Shown piece by piece: positions 34,616 through 45,729 of a stretch of DNA of 64,000 nt. The stretch spans positions 124,001 to 188,000 of the forward strand of contig OZ017753.1 in the NCBI GenBank assembly GCA_963969365.1. The letters run 5' to 3'. The position numbers and the translations under genes were made by a program. Origin of the DNA: Asterochloris sp. CNOR1 (Eukaryota; Chlorophyta; Trebouxiophyceae; Trebouxiales; Trebouxiaceae). Each line of letters begins with the position of its first letter. Within the stretch, counting starts at the first letter, position 1. The notes below the pieces were generated by a model that saw only the letters and a program-made list of their open reading frames with translations, was not told the origin of the DNA and searched no databases.

Positions 34616-37600
34616 ATGGCTGTGCTGAGGATGGACTTAGATGGTCAAAGTGCACCTGAGCCGAGGCCTCCCTCCAACAGCAGTGACTCCAGTGAGGGCG
34701 ACCAGAGGGGTCCAAGCCCGGACAGCACCTTTGACTTAGCAGATGAGGCAGGCGTCGAGCAACAGCTAAATGCGGGGCACCCAAAGTGCACTTTTGGCTC
34801 GAGAGTCAGCCCGTCTTTCTCTGGCTGCAGGCGTTTGGCTCCGACTGTTTCAGGATGTATGACTTCAAGGTGAGGGCAAGATGAGAGCTGAAGGCCGCCT
34901 GGGCTGGAATCCCCCCAACAACGCACTCCTTCGGTGTCGGACCTTGCTGCTTTGCTGCAGCCTAGGCCTCCCTTTCCTTTGAGCTGTTGCCAGCTGCAAG
35001 GAGGCCAAGCGCTGGGCACTTACCATATGATTTGTTCCTTTGTGTCACCGATCCCCCCACCTGTCTTGTCCAAGCATCGGTGCCCTGCTGCAGGTGAAGC
35101 GGTGTCCCAGGGCAAGGCCACATGACTGGACGTGCTGCCCCTTCGCGCACCCGGGGGAAAAGGCCAAAAGGAGGGACCCCAGGCGGTACCGCTACAGCGG
35201 TACTGCATGTCCTGACTTTCGGAAGGTGAGCGCTGGATCTGTTTTATAACAGCTGCCAAATCATGCTCTGGAGTTCAACCCCTGATTGCTGCGGCTTCCT
35301 GCTGCAGAACGGTACGTGCAGACGGGGCGACGCCTGTCCCTTTGCACACGGCGTTTTCGAGTGCTGGCTGCACCCATCACGGTACAGGACGCAGGTGCGC
35401 TGCTGAATCACCCAAGCTGGCAGCGCAAGCCCTCTCAGCCTGCGTCCTGCTGGCCGGCAGGTTGTGTAGGGGCCACCCTCTGTGCTGTCATGCCACCCTC
35501 GGCTGCCTGCTCTGCAGATCTGCACTGATGGGACATCCTGCAAGAGGCGTGTGTGCTTCTTCGCGCACACCGATGCTCAGTTGCGGAAGCCAGAGGAGGA
35601 CAGCGTGCTGCTGTCACAACAGCTGCAGGCTGAGCTGGCGGCAGGTGGGCCTCTGCTGCATGGCGGGCTGCAGCGCTGGGCTGCAGATGGCTGGAAAGCT
35701 GGGTAGCGCTACCACTTAGCACTGCTGTGTCATCAGCGCTTCGGCGTAGTGTTTGCTCTACTGCCATATCGTTTACTCAGTACTGTAGCGGGTGTGGCTG
35801 TGCTACTCTGGCCTAAGGTTAGAAGGCATGCAGCACTGCGAAGCACTCATGTCATGGATTGCTTCACAACCTCTGCTCTGCAGCATTCTCCTGGGCACTG
35901 CTGCCTTTGGTTCACATGGTTTAACTTGTGCTTTCTGTGTGCAGAGGCTCAAATCCACCAGCAGCAGCAGCTGGTGCAGACGCTGACAGCACTGCTGACC
36001 ACCCAGGGTCAGAACCTCCTGGGTGGAGCTCCTGGCTTGCCAAATGAGGTAGGCCCATGAGACCTCAACAGCATGCTGCTTCACAGTGCACAAGGTCGTT
36101 CCCCAGTGCCAGCTGGCGGTGGGTGGCAAGGCAAAGTCTCCTGCAGAAGAAAGAAGTGCTGTGCTGGCATGACCTGCTGGACGCGCACTCACTACAGAGG
36201 CTCTGCTTGCGGTCCTTACACTCTGTCTGGCGGCTGTGCTGCAGGTGCTGCAGACCCTTGCACGCCAGTCGCTGTCAGGTGACCTGCAGGCTCAGGCAGC
36301 AACCAGCAACGCCACCCTGCAGGACCGGGCACGCTTGCTGCAGCTGCAGCTCCAGCTGAACCAGATCCAGCAGCAGCAGCAGCAGGTGCTGCAGGGGCAG
36401 AAGCACCAGGGTGGCGGGGCCATGCCTGCCACTGCCCTAGACGCGCTCCAGGACCAGGTGCTGCACGCCCGCGACGTGATCATGCAGCAGCAGCTGCAGC
36501 AGCAGGTGGACACCGAGCTGCAGGCTGGGGCAGAGGACCAGGCTCAGAGGAGCCTGGAGGCGCTCCGCCTGCTCAAGGGGGTTGGCGGGAGGGGTCTGTC
36601 CCCCAACGGGCGTGCGAGCGTGACCAGCCCTTTCATGGCCCAGCAGCTGGTACAGGGCGCTGGGCACCTGCCCCTGATGCCTGACATGTCCAGGCAGCTG
36701 CTGGGGCGGGAGAGAGTCTGTCAGGCGCAAGAGGTGAGGCAGAGTGCCTGTTTGGGATATGGCACCTGCCCGACATGCTGGCAGGACTTTGGCAGGGCTG
36801 TGTGCTCTACACAATCCTCTGGCTGGCCAGTCTTGGGCAACTGTGATTGGGCCCCTCCTTCAGTGCTGCTCCCCACATGGCGCCGCAGAATGTCTAGCTG
36901 GGATGCCCAAGCTCCAAGTTTCTGTGCTGGTCTGCCGCGGCCGTGCAGTGCATACGGCTGCAGTATGTGCTGCCCAGCCTGTGTGGCTGACATGTTCAGC
37001 AAAGCTGTCCACGCAGTAGTGATGCCCAAGTCTTCAGACTCAGCTCCTGGACAGGCAGCTTGCGAGGGGCCAACAGCTTGACCCCTTGCCTGTGCAGGCT
37101 CCCAAACCCGTTTCTGTGGATGTCGCCTGTGTCATGCATATGAAAGTGTGCAACATCAAGCAGGTTGCAATTTCTGCGTGTACAGAGCAAGACGTGCCTT
37201 GCACAGGATTGACGTCACCAGCTGCAGTGCAGGCTCCCAGATGCTTTGCCCTGGACAGCTAGCTGCTTGCATGAGGGCGAGGGGCTCCACTGTCCTCTGT
37301 TGCTGCAGGCTCCTTTCTCTTTGGACAGCGAGCACAGATCCCTGAGGGGACAGCCTTGCCAGGTCAAGGCATTGCTGACACTCTCCAGCGTCCGACCTGC
37401 TGACATACTTTGGGGCCCATCTGTTCCCCTGTGGCCATGCAGGCTCCCAGACGCTTCTCCCTGGACAGCCAGCCCATGCCCCATGGCCAGTACCATGGAG
37501 CAGGCAGCCTGGCAGTGCCAGCGCCTGGCTACGGGCCCAGCAGGCCCGTTGTTGACATGGAGCAGCTGGGGAACGACCTGGCAGCGCTGCTGCAGGGCCG

Positions 37601-39344
37601 CGCTGTGCTCAATAGCGGCAGCAGCGCCCGCAGCAGCCTGGACGGGCCTGCGCCTCAGTATGGCAGTGGGCACCACCGCGGCAGCTTCGATGGCAGGCCC
37701 AGCCAGGGAGTGGATGCCGGCTTCCTTGGGCAGCCCGCGCACAACCAGCGCAGGTGAGCTGGTGCCCCACATGTCACAGCCGAGGGCCCTATTCTGCCGA
37801 GCTTTCCAGGCATTGCGCCCTCTATGGTCATGGTGAGCAGGTATACGTTGCGTTGAGCTGCAGGGAGGCTGCCCTGCAGCCTGTTTGATGGCAGTCCGCT
37901 AACATCCCACAGGAGACATACCTGCTCAGCATTTGCTGTTGCAGGTCTGTGGACCTGGGCGCATTGTCCAGGCAGTTTGGTGGCAACCCGGTGGGCAGCA
38001 AGATGCTGCCCATGACACCCACGCACAGTGGCGGGGGCATGGGAGCCAGTGGCATGGTGCATCGGGCTGGCAGCGGCGCCCTGCAGTCCATCGGGGAGGG
38101 CAGGGTGGCCTCCCCTCACAGCCTTCACAGAGCTGTGAGCGGGAATCTGCAGTCAGTGGCCATGCCCATGCATGGGCAGTTCGTGGCGGGCAGCAGTGGG
38201 CACGAGGTCCTCACGCCCGAGGGGCAGCTCAGGCTGCAGGCCATGCAGCAGCTGCTGGCCCAGCAGGTGCGCCAACTTTCTCTTCCTTTCCTAGGAATGT
38301 GCTTTCTGCGATTTTAAAAAGATGAAAGGTTGATTAAAAGACACTCTTTGTCAATTCAGCCAGCTGCTGGCCCAGGAGGTGCGCAGCGGCTGTGAGCCGC
38401 AGCACTGTTTCGGGGATGTCTGGCTCGCAGTGGTCCAAGGTGCTTTGTCGCTGCTCACTCTCCAGGCTTTGCCTCCGAGGCAGCAAGATCAACAATCTGT
38501 CCATTGGCAGGCTAGTCAGCGTCTGCTCCACCTGTGGCTGTGAGGGGCGGTGAAGACCTGTGTGGCAAGTCCTCCAGCTGGGCTGTTGCATTGCTGTTCA
38601 ATCGGCAGATCTGCAGGGTATTGCCCCTGAGGCAGCATGGCCATTTTGCCTGTCGATATAAAGGCTTCAGCTAGACTGGTTTCGCTGTCTCATCGGCACA
38701 TCTGCAGGCTTGTGCACCTGAGCAGCATGGCCACTCTACCTGCCATTTCAAGGCTTCAGCTGAACCGGTGTTGGTGCTCTCCTGCCTGAGTGCCCTGGTA
38801 TCCGCTGCAGGCGCAGCGCACCCAGCACCAGCACGGCAAGCCAATTGGGCGCTACTCTGCAGACGGGGGCATGACGTCCAGCGGGCACCAGACCATGAGC
38901 CGGGCCATGATGGAGAATGTGGGCATGCACAGCAAGGCAGCATGCCCTAGCCCCAGCAGTGGGGCCAGCCTCATCCGAAACGCATCTTTTGACAGGTGGG
39001 CAGGCTGCTTCAAGAGGAAGTGCCATGACCTGCCTGGCATGTGCTGCTGAGAGCAGGCTGCTTTAGATGGCCCCCGGCTGGTGCCGAGCCTAGCGTGATG
39101 TGCTCGAGAGCCCATGTGGTGCTGAGCAAGGTGTCTTCAGAGCTTTGCACCATCAGCAAACCAGAAGACCCTTGTACGCCTCTGTGCAGCACAGCCTGGA
39201 GTGGTCTTTGCTGTTGACCTGTTGAGTTGGTGCTGCTGCTGCCGCAGGATCTTGTTAGAGCTGCCCAGGAGTGTGTCTGACGTAGCACTGGGTGACCAGC
39301 ACCTTGCCCGTGCCACCCTTGTTGGCAACCGGAGCAATGAATAA
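34616..39344 (+). CDS. Arginine-rich tandem CCCH zinc-finger protein (plant RR-TZF type)
   Basis: Eleven exons, the last ten well supported: 34831-34869, 35094-35225, 35308-35394, 35518-35644, 35945-36048, 36245-36733, 37443-37753, 37945-38266, 38811-38995, 39248-39344; exon 1 starts at 34616 and probably ends near 34753 (about 676 aa). The N-terminal third has an RR-TZF signature: [59 protein letters not shown], then [17 protein letters not shown]. Plant RR-TZF proteins bind RNA and act in mRNA decay and stress responses. The rest is Gln-rich with coiled-coil-like stretches ([15 protein letters not shown]) and Ser/Gly-rich segments. The exon 1 donor is the weakest call. Introns 7 and 9 carry echoes of the neighbouring exon ends. 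Confidence 0.88.
37092..37335 (+). repeat. Three decayed copies of the start of CCCH exon 8 in the preceding intron
   Basis: The acceptor and first ~30 bases of exon 8 (37438-37478, encoding [10 protein letters not shown]) recur at 37228-37262, 37303-37335 and 37092-37126. All keep a TGCAGGCTCC core and a TGGACAGC-like block or its remnant. Spacing is about 75-135 bp. The best copy reads APRCFALDS and then reaches a stop codon. Confidence 0.8.
38358..38390 (+). repeat. Copy of the end and donor of CCCH exon 9
   Basis: The last bases of exon 9 with its donor (38246-38273) are repeated about 105 bp downstream at 38358-38390, retaining CAGCTGCTGGCCCAG and GAGGTGCGC. It is followed by a separate ~90-bp tandem repeat at about 38600-38770. 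Confidence 0.7.
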
Positions 39345-39920
39345 AATCTCAGGCCCAGAGCCTCGTTCAATGCGCCGTTCACATTCTACCCGGCCTTGAC
39401 ATGGGCCGTGGAAGCATGATGTGCGCAAATCTGTCTGGCCCAAGCTGTGGCCTCGGTGCGGTGCAGCAACCCTCATTGCTGGCTGACGGTGGCAGCGGGC
39501 AGTTCCCACAGCACTGGTTTTTTGGAGGTGCATTCAGACAAGTAGTAGTGAGCAGCGAGAGTGATCCATGCACATTGCATTCTTCTGGGTTGGAGTCTTA
39601 CGCCTCCGCCCTTGCCATTCTGAGGGTGCTTGTGACAAGACAGCCAAGGCTTGTCAGCCATTTTTCCTCTTGCGTGAGTCAATCAGCTTGGCTCCCTTCA
39701 AGGCAACATTTCTTGTATGCGTCGTGCTGCCCTTCGTGTTGGGTATATCCTTTGACACGTCCGCATTGTTGGTGATCTGTATTGGCAGCTGATTAGGGTA
39801 CATGTAACAAAGCTGATGAGAGCCACATGGTCAAAATGCATTGACTAAGCCCCACACACATCCAAAGCGTCCGAATACTGTACCAGCACCTGTGTCGATG
39901 TCTGCCGGCACGGAGTTGGC
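39345..39920. other. Intergenic region between CCCH and transporter genes
   Basis: About 575 bp. It should contain the 3' end of the CCCH transcript and the 5' region of the transporter gene. Open frames here (for example plus 39401 onward) lack recognisable features. A 5' exon of the transporter could be hidden here, because its chosen start gives a very short N-terminus. Confidence 0.35.
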
Positions 39921-42900
39921 ATGAAGGATGATGTTGCCTATGCTGGCTACCTGCTCCTTGGCTTGGGAGTGTTAGTCCCTTGGAATGCCTTCATCACAGT
40001 AAGCACATAACCTGTGAACTTGCCTGCAGCCCCTGTTGGGATCCGGGAAGCCAGATCTTCCGCTGAGACTTCCCAGCAGAAGGCCTGCCATTTTTATACA
40101 TTGGATGTCTGTGATGCAGGCTGCAGACTACTTGGAGGCCGCCCATCCTGGCGCCCATGCAGATAGGTCTGGCCTCTGAACCCTGCCCACACACCCCCTG
40201 GTTCGCACCAGTCTGGCCTGGATGGCTGGCTCCCTTGTCTGACGCTCCTGTAGCCTGCATGCCACCTGTGTGCCCTCCTGGCCATGCCTGACCCTGCAGG
40301 CTTGTCCACCGAGGACTCGCAGCCACTGCTCCCCGTCCACCTCCCTGCAGGCTGTGCACTGTGTGCTACCTGCCCACCACGCTGGTGGTTCTGGCTCTGA
40401 TGATCAGGCTGCACGACCGTACGGACCGGCAGCTGCGCATTCAAGCAGGGCTGGCAGGGTACATTGCCGCCTTGGTGGCCGTGCCTGTGGTAGGTGCAAT
40501 GCTTGACTTCAAGCCAGACGCCAGCAATGGCTGCTCATTACAAAGCAGTCCTACAAAGCCTCATGACTGCTGAGCGAGGGTGCCTGGGGTGTGTGCAATG
40601 CAATGCTCGACGCCAAGTCACATGCCAGATGCTGACAATGGCTGCCCACATGAAGCGTGAGTATGATCCTGATGGCTGCTGAGCACAGAGCCCGGTGCAA
40701 ACACTGCTCACCATGTGCTGCCTCCTGCATAGCACTGCAGTGAGGTTCTGATCTGTGCCAGTCGCTGAGAACAGCTGTGCGGGGCCGCACTTCATCCTGC
40801 CCTGCTATGCCTGGAGCAGCGTGCATAGTTGCTGAACTTACTCTGCCTGCTCTTTGTCATCACGGTGTGCTTTGCGCTGCCCGCTCCTGACTCACGGCAC
40901 ACAGCATGGTCAAGGTGCCCTCCTCATGTTCCTCCGGCTGTCATGGCAAGCACTGATGCCTGCTGCTGCGGAGAGATGTAGGTGGACACACCTTGGCCTC
41001 CCCTTCCGTAATTGAAGCAGCGCATATGGTTGCCAGGCTGGTCCTGCTTGCTCAAAATCATTAGGGTGTACTCTCTGGTGCCAGTCTGACTTGTGGCATG
41101 TAGCATAGTCATGATGCCTTCACGCTGTGCCCATTGGCTGTCATGGCAAGCAGCCACGGCTGCCGCTGCAAAGAGATTGGACGCACCTCGTTCTGTCCCT
41201 GTTGTGCCTGGGGCAGTGCCCATGCTTGCCAGGCTGGCCCTGAGTGCTGAGACTCTCACACTAGGTCATGTGGTGCCAGCCCCTGAGTCGGGGCACACAG
41301 CACAGTCATGACACCCTAGATCCCGGCAATATATTTGCCGGTCATCATGCAGGCAGCTATGGCTCACAGATCCACGAATACCACGTGCCTGCAGTTGGAC
41401 GCCATGTCAGGCGGCAGCGCTCCCTTGGGGGCAGTCCTTGCTCTGCTGGTGATGGTGGGCGTGTGTGACGGCCTGGCTCAGGGCGCCATCTTTGCAGACG
41501 CATCCCTGATGCCACCGTGGGCCACGCAGGTGAGGCCTCCCTCTCAAGCAGTGCCCTGTGCTGCTGCACAGTTTGCTTGTTGAGGGTGCGACAGCATGGC
41601 CCAAAACAGAGCATGCTGTGGGGGCTGGGTCTGCGCCATGCCGGGTAAGACAATCGTCTCTTGCTGGCTGAAGTAGCCTGGCTACAGGAGGGAGGCCACA
41701 GCGTGTGGCTGACTAGTGCATGTCTCCAGTTTACACAACTCGACTCAAGTCAGCACTATCCTCAGCCACTAGCACCTGCGATGCAGCCTCTCCGCTGCAG
41801 GCCTGCTCTGCTAGACTCTTTCAGCTCTGTCCTCAAGCACAGCAGGATGCATCCAGCACTCGCGGGAGGGTCCACCCCCTGCAATCTCTGCAGGCTGTTG
41901 TAGCGGGGACAGCCTCCTCTGGGGTGCTGGTGTCCCTCCTGCGCATTGCCACCAAGGCCGCCCTGCCAGCCACGACGGCAGGACTGCGGGCCAGCGCAGG
42001 TGAGGCACATGCCAACTCTCCCTGCCTCCCAGTGCTGCCGGAAGCCTTTGCGTGAAGCGCTGGTGGAGCACATGTGCTGTCGAATCTCCCTGCTCTCCCC
42101 TTTGCTGATACTCAGTGCTGCCAGAACACTTGCGCAGCAGCGCAGGTGAGGCGCATGTGCTCCTGCCTCCCAATTTGCTGATGCTCAGTGCTATCCCAGA
42201 AAACTGCCTACAAGCCACCGCAGGTGAGGCGCATGCGCTGTCAACTCACCCTGCTTCAAGCAGTGCTGATGTCCAGTGCTGCTGGAACTGTCTGGTGGCT
42301 CATGCTGCCCTGCGTCTACACACTCCTGCTGTGAGCATTCACAGCCCTTTTCAGCTTTCACTGGAACTGGCACTGTGGTCGACCCTTGGGTCATGCTGCA
42401 GGCACTCAGCAGCGCCGGGTACTGGCTCTACCGGATGTTTGCAAATGTCTTGACAACACACATGGGCCATGCAACTGGCAAGCAACATGCCACCCTAGCA
42501 ACCCTGACAAGCAGCGCTGCCTGCAGCGGTCTACTTCACCATCTCGGCGGCCATCTGTGCGGCCTGCTTTGCTGTCTACAGCTTCGTCCTCCCCCGCCTG
42601 CCGATCGTGCAGCAGCACCGCAAGCAGGCGCTGCACGCCTCGCCGGAGGTGCGCCCTGGGCCTGCCGGCGACACTCAGCGGGCTCAGCAGGCCACAGCTG
42701 TGGAGGCTGCTGAAGAGGGGACTGCCCACTCTGAGACAGAAGTGAGGCCTGCATTGTGTCACACACACTGGCCTGGTGAGCCACAAGCTGTGCCAGTCCT
42801 CCCGCACAGTCCAGCAGTGGGTGATTGAGCGCAGTCTGCTCTCGGCAAGCCGCCTGGCTGTGCCGTGCATCTGAGCCAGTCATCTGAGTCCTCAGGCGGG

Positions 42901-44403
42901 AGCGGTCACGTTGATGTGAGGAGCGACCGTTGGGAGGGCGGCAGACAGCCGCTTCACAGCCTCGTCAAGATCCTGTCTGCTCACCCTTGTGCTGACAGAG
43001 GTGTGTGTTGCGACAGTGCAGCCACTTCGTTACAGACGCGCCTGTGCCTTTAGGAATGGCGTAAATAGAGACCTGATGGTGTGTCTGCAGGACAAGCTGC
43101 TGCTGGCTGAGGCATCTGCAGGCAGCAGTGAGCTGCAGCCAGCCCCAGGGGTGGCAGGCTCGGTGCCTACCCTGCGGGTGGAGCGCACCATCTGGCAGCC
43201 GCTGACCTCAGGTCTGGCCTGGGCCCCCTGCCTGCCGTTGCAAGTTTTGTTGCCTTTGTCTGCTTGTGTTTGGCATACCCAGCCATGAAGGAGCACACCT
43301 TTGCTGCCGATGGCACAACATGTGCTGCCTGCTTGTATTTGTATTTGCTTCTCTTGGCTGCACAGCCAGCCAGCAAAGGAGCACACCTTTGCTGCTGCAA
43401 ATGCAAAGTTGCCCTGCATGGCTTGTCCAAGCTCCCAAGACAGGCAGCCCAGCCTCCCAGTGGGTTGGGTGTGCCTGCCTTCACTCACGACGCCTGCTTC
43501 CTGTGTGCAGTGTTTGTACTCTACGCCTGCACCCTGAGCCTCTTCCCTGGGGTGCTGGCAGAAGACCTGAAATCTTCTCTTCTTGGCAGCTGGTGAGCCC
43601 CACCAGAGCAGGCAGCTGAGTGTGCGGGCGGCTGCTGGCACCCTCACGTCGCTGTCTGTCTGCCAATGAAAGAACGTGGCCGCTCAATGAACCAGCCAAC
43701 ATCTCAGTCAACGATGCCAGTGCAGGTACCCTGTGCTCCTCATATTCTTATTCAATGTTGCTGACTGGACAGGTGAGCCGTGGGGGGCAGGCAACTCGCG
43801 CCAGGGAACAACGGCTTTGACCCAGCTGGTGCCTGATGTGCATGCCAGCTGCCAGCGCCTCGCTGCAGTGTGCCCGAGTTTCAGAAGCCATCCACAACAA
43901 CCGCAATTGCCCCCTGTGCTGCAGGCAAAATGTTGCCCGCAAGGCCAGAGCTGGTGCTGCAGAGCCAGAGCGCCATTCTGCAGGCATGCTTCCTCCGGCT
44001 CCTCTTCGTCCCTGCCTTTGCTCTGGCCGGCAGTCACAGCGCCAGCCCTGCAGTCGTGTCTGTGCTGACGCTGCTGCTGGGGCTCAGCAATGGCTACCTC
44101 ACCTGTGTGGCCATGATGGGCCCCTCATTCATGAAGCTTGAGGTGTGCACAGGGCTCACGCCGGCTGCCTGAGGGTCTGTACCGGCTTGGAGGCCAAGTG
44201 TGCTTGTGTGAGCAAGACGCCATGCCCAACACATGCCCAGCTGCTTGAGGCTGTCATGCTTGGAAGTAGGAGCAGCATCCTTGACGTGCCCTTACTTGCT
44301 GATGCAGCCTCAGGAAGCTCAAGTGGCAGGCAACCTCATGGTGCTGCTCCTGGTGGCAGGCCTCTCACTTGGTGCTCTTGGCGGCTTTGCCTGGCTCCTA
44401 TAA
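39921..44403 (+). CDS. Equilibrative nucleoside transporter (ENT/SLC29 family)
   Basis: Eleven exons join in phase (39921-39998, 40120-40166, 40351-40489, 41395-41529, 41894-41999, 42527-42741, 43091-43211, 43511-43592, 43726-43772, 43925-44142, 44308-44403) to give 427 aa. Family marks are LLLGLGVLVPWNAFITAADY in the first membrane helix, MVGVCDGLAQGAIF in the middle, a long acidic central loop, LIFLFNVADWTGKMLPARP, and a C-terminal NLMVLLLVAGLSLGALGGF helix. About eleven hydrophobic segments can be traced, as expected. ENT proteins move nucleosides or nucleobases across the plasma membrane or tonoplast. The start is uncertain: a nine-codon upstream frame ends overlapping this ATG. Intron 3 (905 bp) holds ~150-bp-scale tandem repeats. 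A shorter alternative exon 6 ending at 42648 is also in frame. Confidence 0.9.
42137..42260 (+). repeat. Two copies of the end and donor of transporter exon 5
   Basis: The exon 5 end with donor (41988-42038: GCGCAGGTGAGGC core) recurs at 42137-42173 and 42215-42260 with the same GCAGGTGAGGCGCATG-like block. Each copy has its own GT-containing donor-like sequence. The intron has therefore grown by tandem duplication across its 5' splice site. Confidence 0.75.
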
Positions 44404-44527
44404 ATAGAACACTCCCAGACAATTACAGTGCTACACATGCATTTGTTGAACCTGATCAAGTCGGGCGCGGGTATCAAGCCAAGTCTGCCCGTGTAGTGTA
44501 CAGCATGCGTGCAGTATTTAGTGTACA

Positions 44528-45575
44528 TCAATCAAACTGGAAGACAGACGGTGGACTGTCGCACATGTGGCTGCTGGTCGCAAAGGAGCCCAGCTCAGAC
44601 ACACTGTCATCATCAGAACACAGTTCCAGTTCCTCATATATTGCAGGAAGCACTGGCTCCTGCACAAGCAAGCAACTCAGGTTGATGTGATTGCCGTTGG
44701 CATCTGCACCGTCAGCCATGCATGACAGCCAAGCTTGCCATCAGCATACCAGCAAGTGACTGTGCAAGTGACAGGCAAAACGCACGAGTCCTTGCAGAGC
44801 TGGAGGCAGCTCCTTCGATTCTGTGTGGCTGGCATTGCTCGGAAATGATCTGAACCTTGAAGAAGCCAGTAATCAGCACCAAGGGGGACTGACAAGGCAG
44901 CAAGTGTACCTGAGAAGGTCTGGCAGAAGGCCTGGCAGGCTTGACAGGGGGGCCCCACAGAACATCAGGATCAGGAGTCATGCCGTACGCATGGTCCTCC
45001 AGGCGTGCCAGCAGCTCAGAGAGATGCCTGCAGCATATTGAGTGATGCTCGCTGCTGGGCAGCCCAGACGGGGAAAGCATGGGAGCGTTGCAGCTCACTT
45101 GCTGAAAATGCACTGCATGGCCGCAAAGAAGGCTGCCAGCTGCAGCGTGGCCGGGAACAGCCTGCACAGCAGTGAACTGGGTTAGACCTGCATCAGGTTG
45201 GCCAGGCATGGGGAGTCTTGAGCAACCTTGTGATTGTGCGCACCAGAAGACTGGGGCCAGCATCCACAACCATGCAGGGATGTCTTGGGCATCTTTCTGG
45301 TGCTGCTGGGTGCTCAGCAGCAGCAGGGCATGAGCCAGCAGTGAGCTGGGCTTGCCCATCATCGCATCGCTCTGGAGGGCCAAATCCTGGGGTGATAGGA
45401 GCCTGTGTCCAGTGGAAAGCAAGGATAGATCTCCAATGGGAAGCACCAAGGCCTTGGCAGTGAGCCCGGCAGCTGCAGCCTCAGGAAACTGACCTCGGCG
45501 GGGGTGAACTCTCTTTAGATGGCCTTGCTGATGGATCGCAGCGAGTGAGCAACAGCAGCAAAGACTGCCAGCCAA
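44528..45575 (-). CDS. Unknown protein, 3' exons of a minus-strand gene
   Basis: Three exons near the 3' end look sound. One encodes LFPATLQLAAFFAAMQCIFS (about 45103-45166) and splices in phase to one encoding KHLSELLARLEDHAYGMTPD and WGPPVKPARPSARPSQ (about 44911-45027). A terminal exon ending at 44528 encodes IYEELELCSDDDSVSELGSF. Upstream exons towards 45575 could not be fixed. The hydrophobic LFPATLQL segment faintly recalls TMEM205/DUF4149 membrane proteins (which have a KLFP-x-YF block), but this is weak. The gene is convergent with the nucleoside transporter, 125 bp apart. Function unknown. Confidence 0.5.
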
Positions 45576-45729
45576 GGCAAGGCAGCAGTCGGCCTAAATC
45601 GCAGCCCAGAATCCCATGTGTCAATCACTTCCCTTCTAATAACTGAGCTGGCAGATTTGCAAGCAATCTAATAAAATGGTGGGCCCAATTGTACGAGCAG
45701 CTGTTGCCACAGGTGCTGGTACATGTGCT

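Noticed and set aside
39401-39775. Plus-strand ORF between the CCCH and transporter genes
   Set aside because: No domain and no splice support; composition is like other chance frames in this GC-rich sequence.
42527-42648. Shorter transporter exon 6 ending at 42648
   Set aside because: It is in frame, but the donor at 42742 (GTGAGG) is stronger and the extra 31 residues form the expected long acidic central loop. Kept only as an alternative.
44712-45575. Single 287-aa minus-strand ORF as one protein
   Set aside because: Only parts look coding; the rest is Ala/Leu/Ser-rich frame noise. Splicing within it gives a better, different-frame protein.
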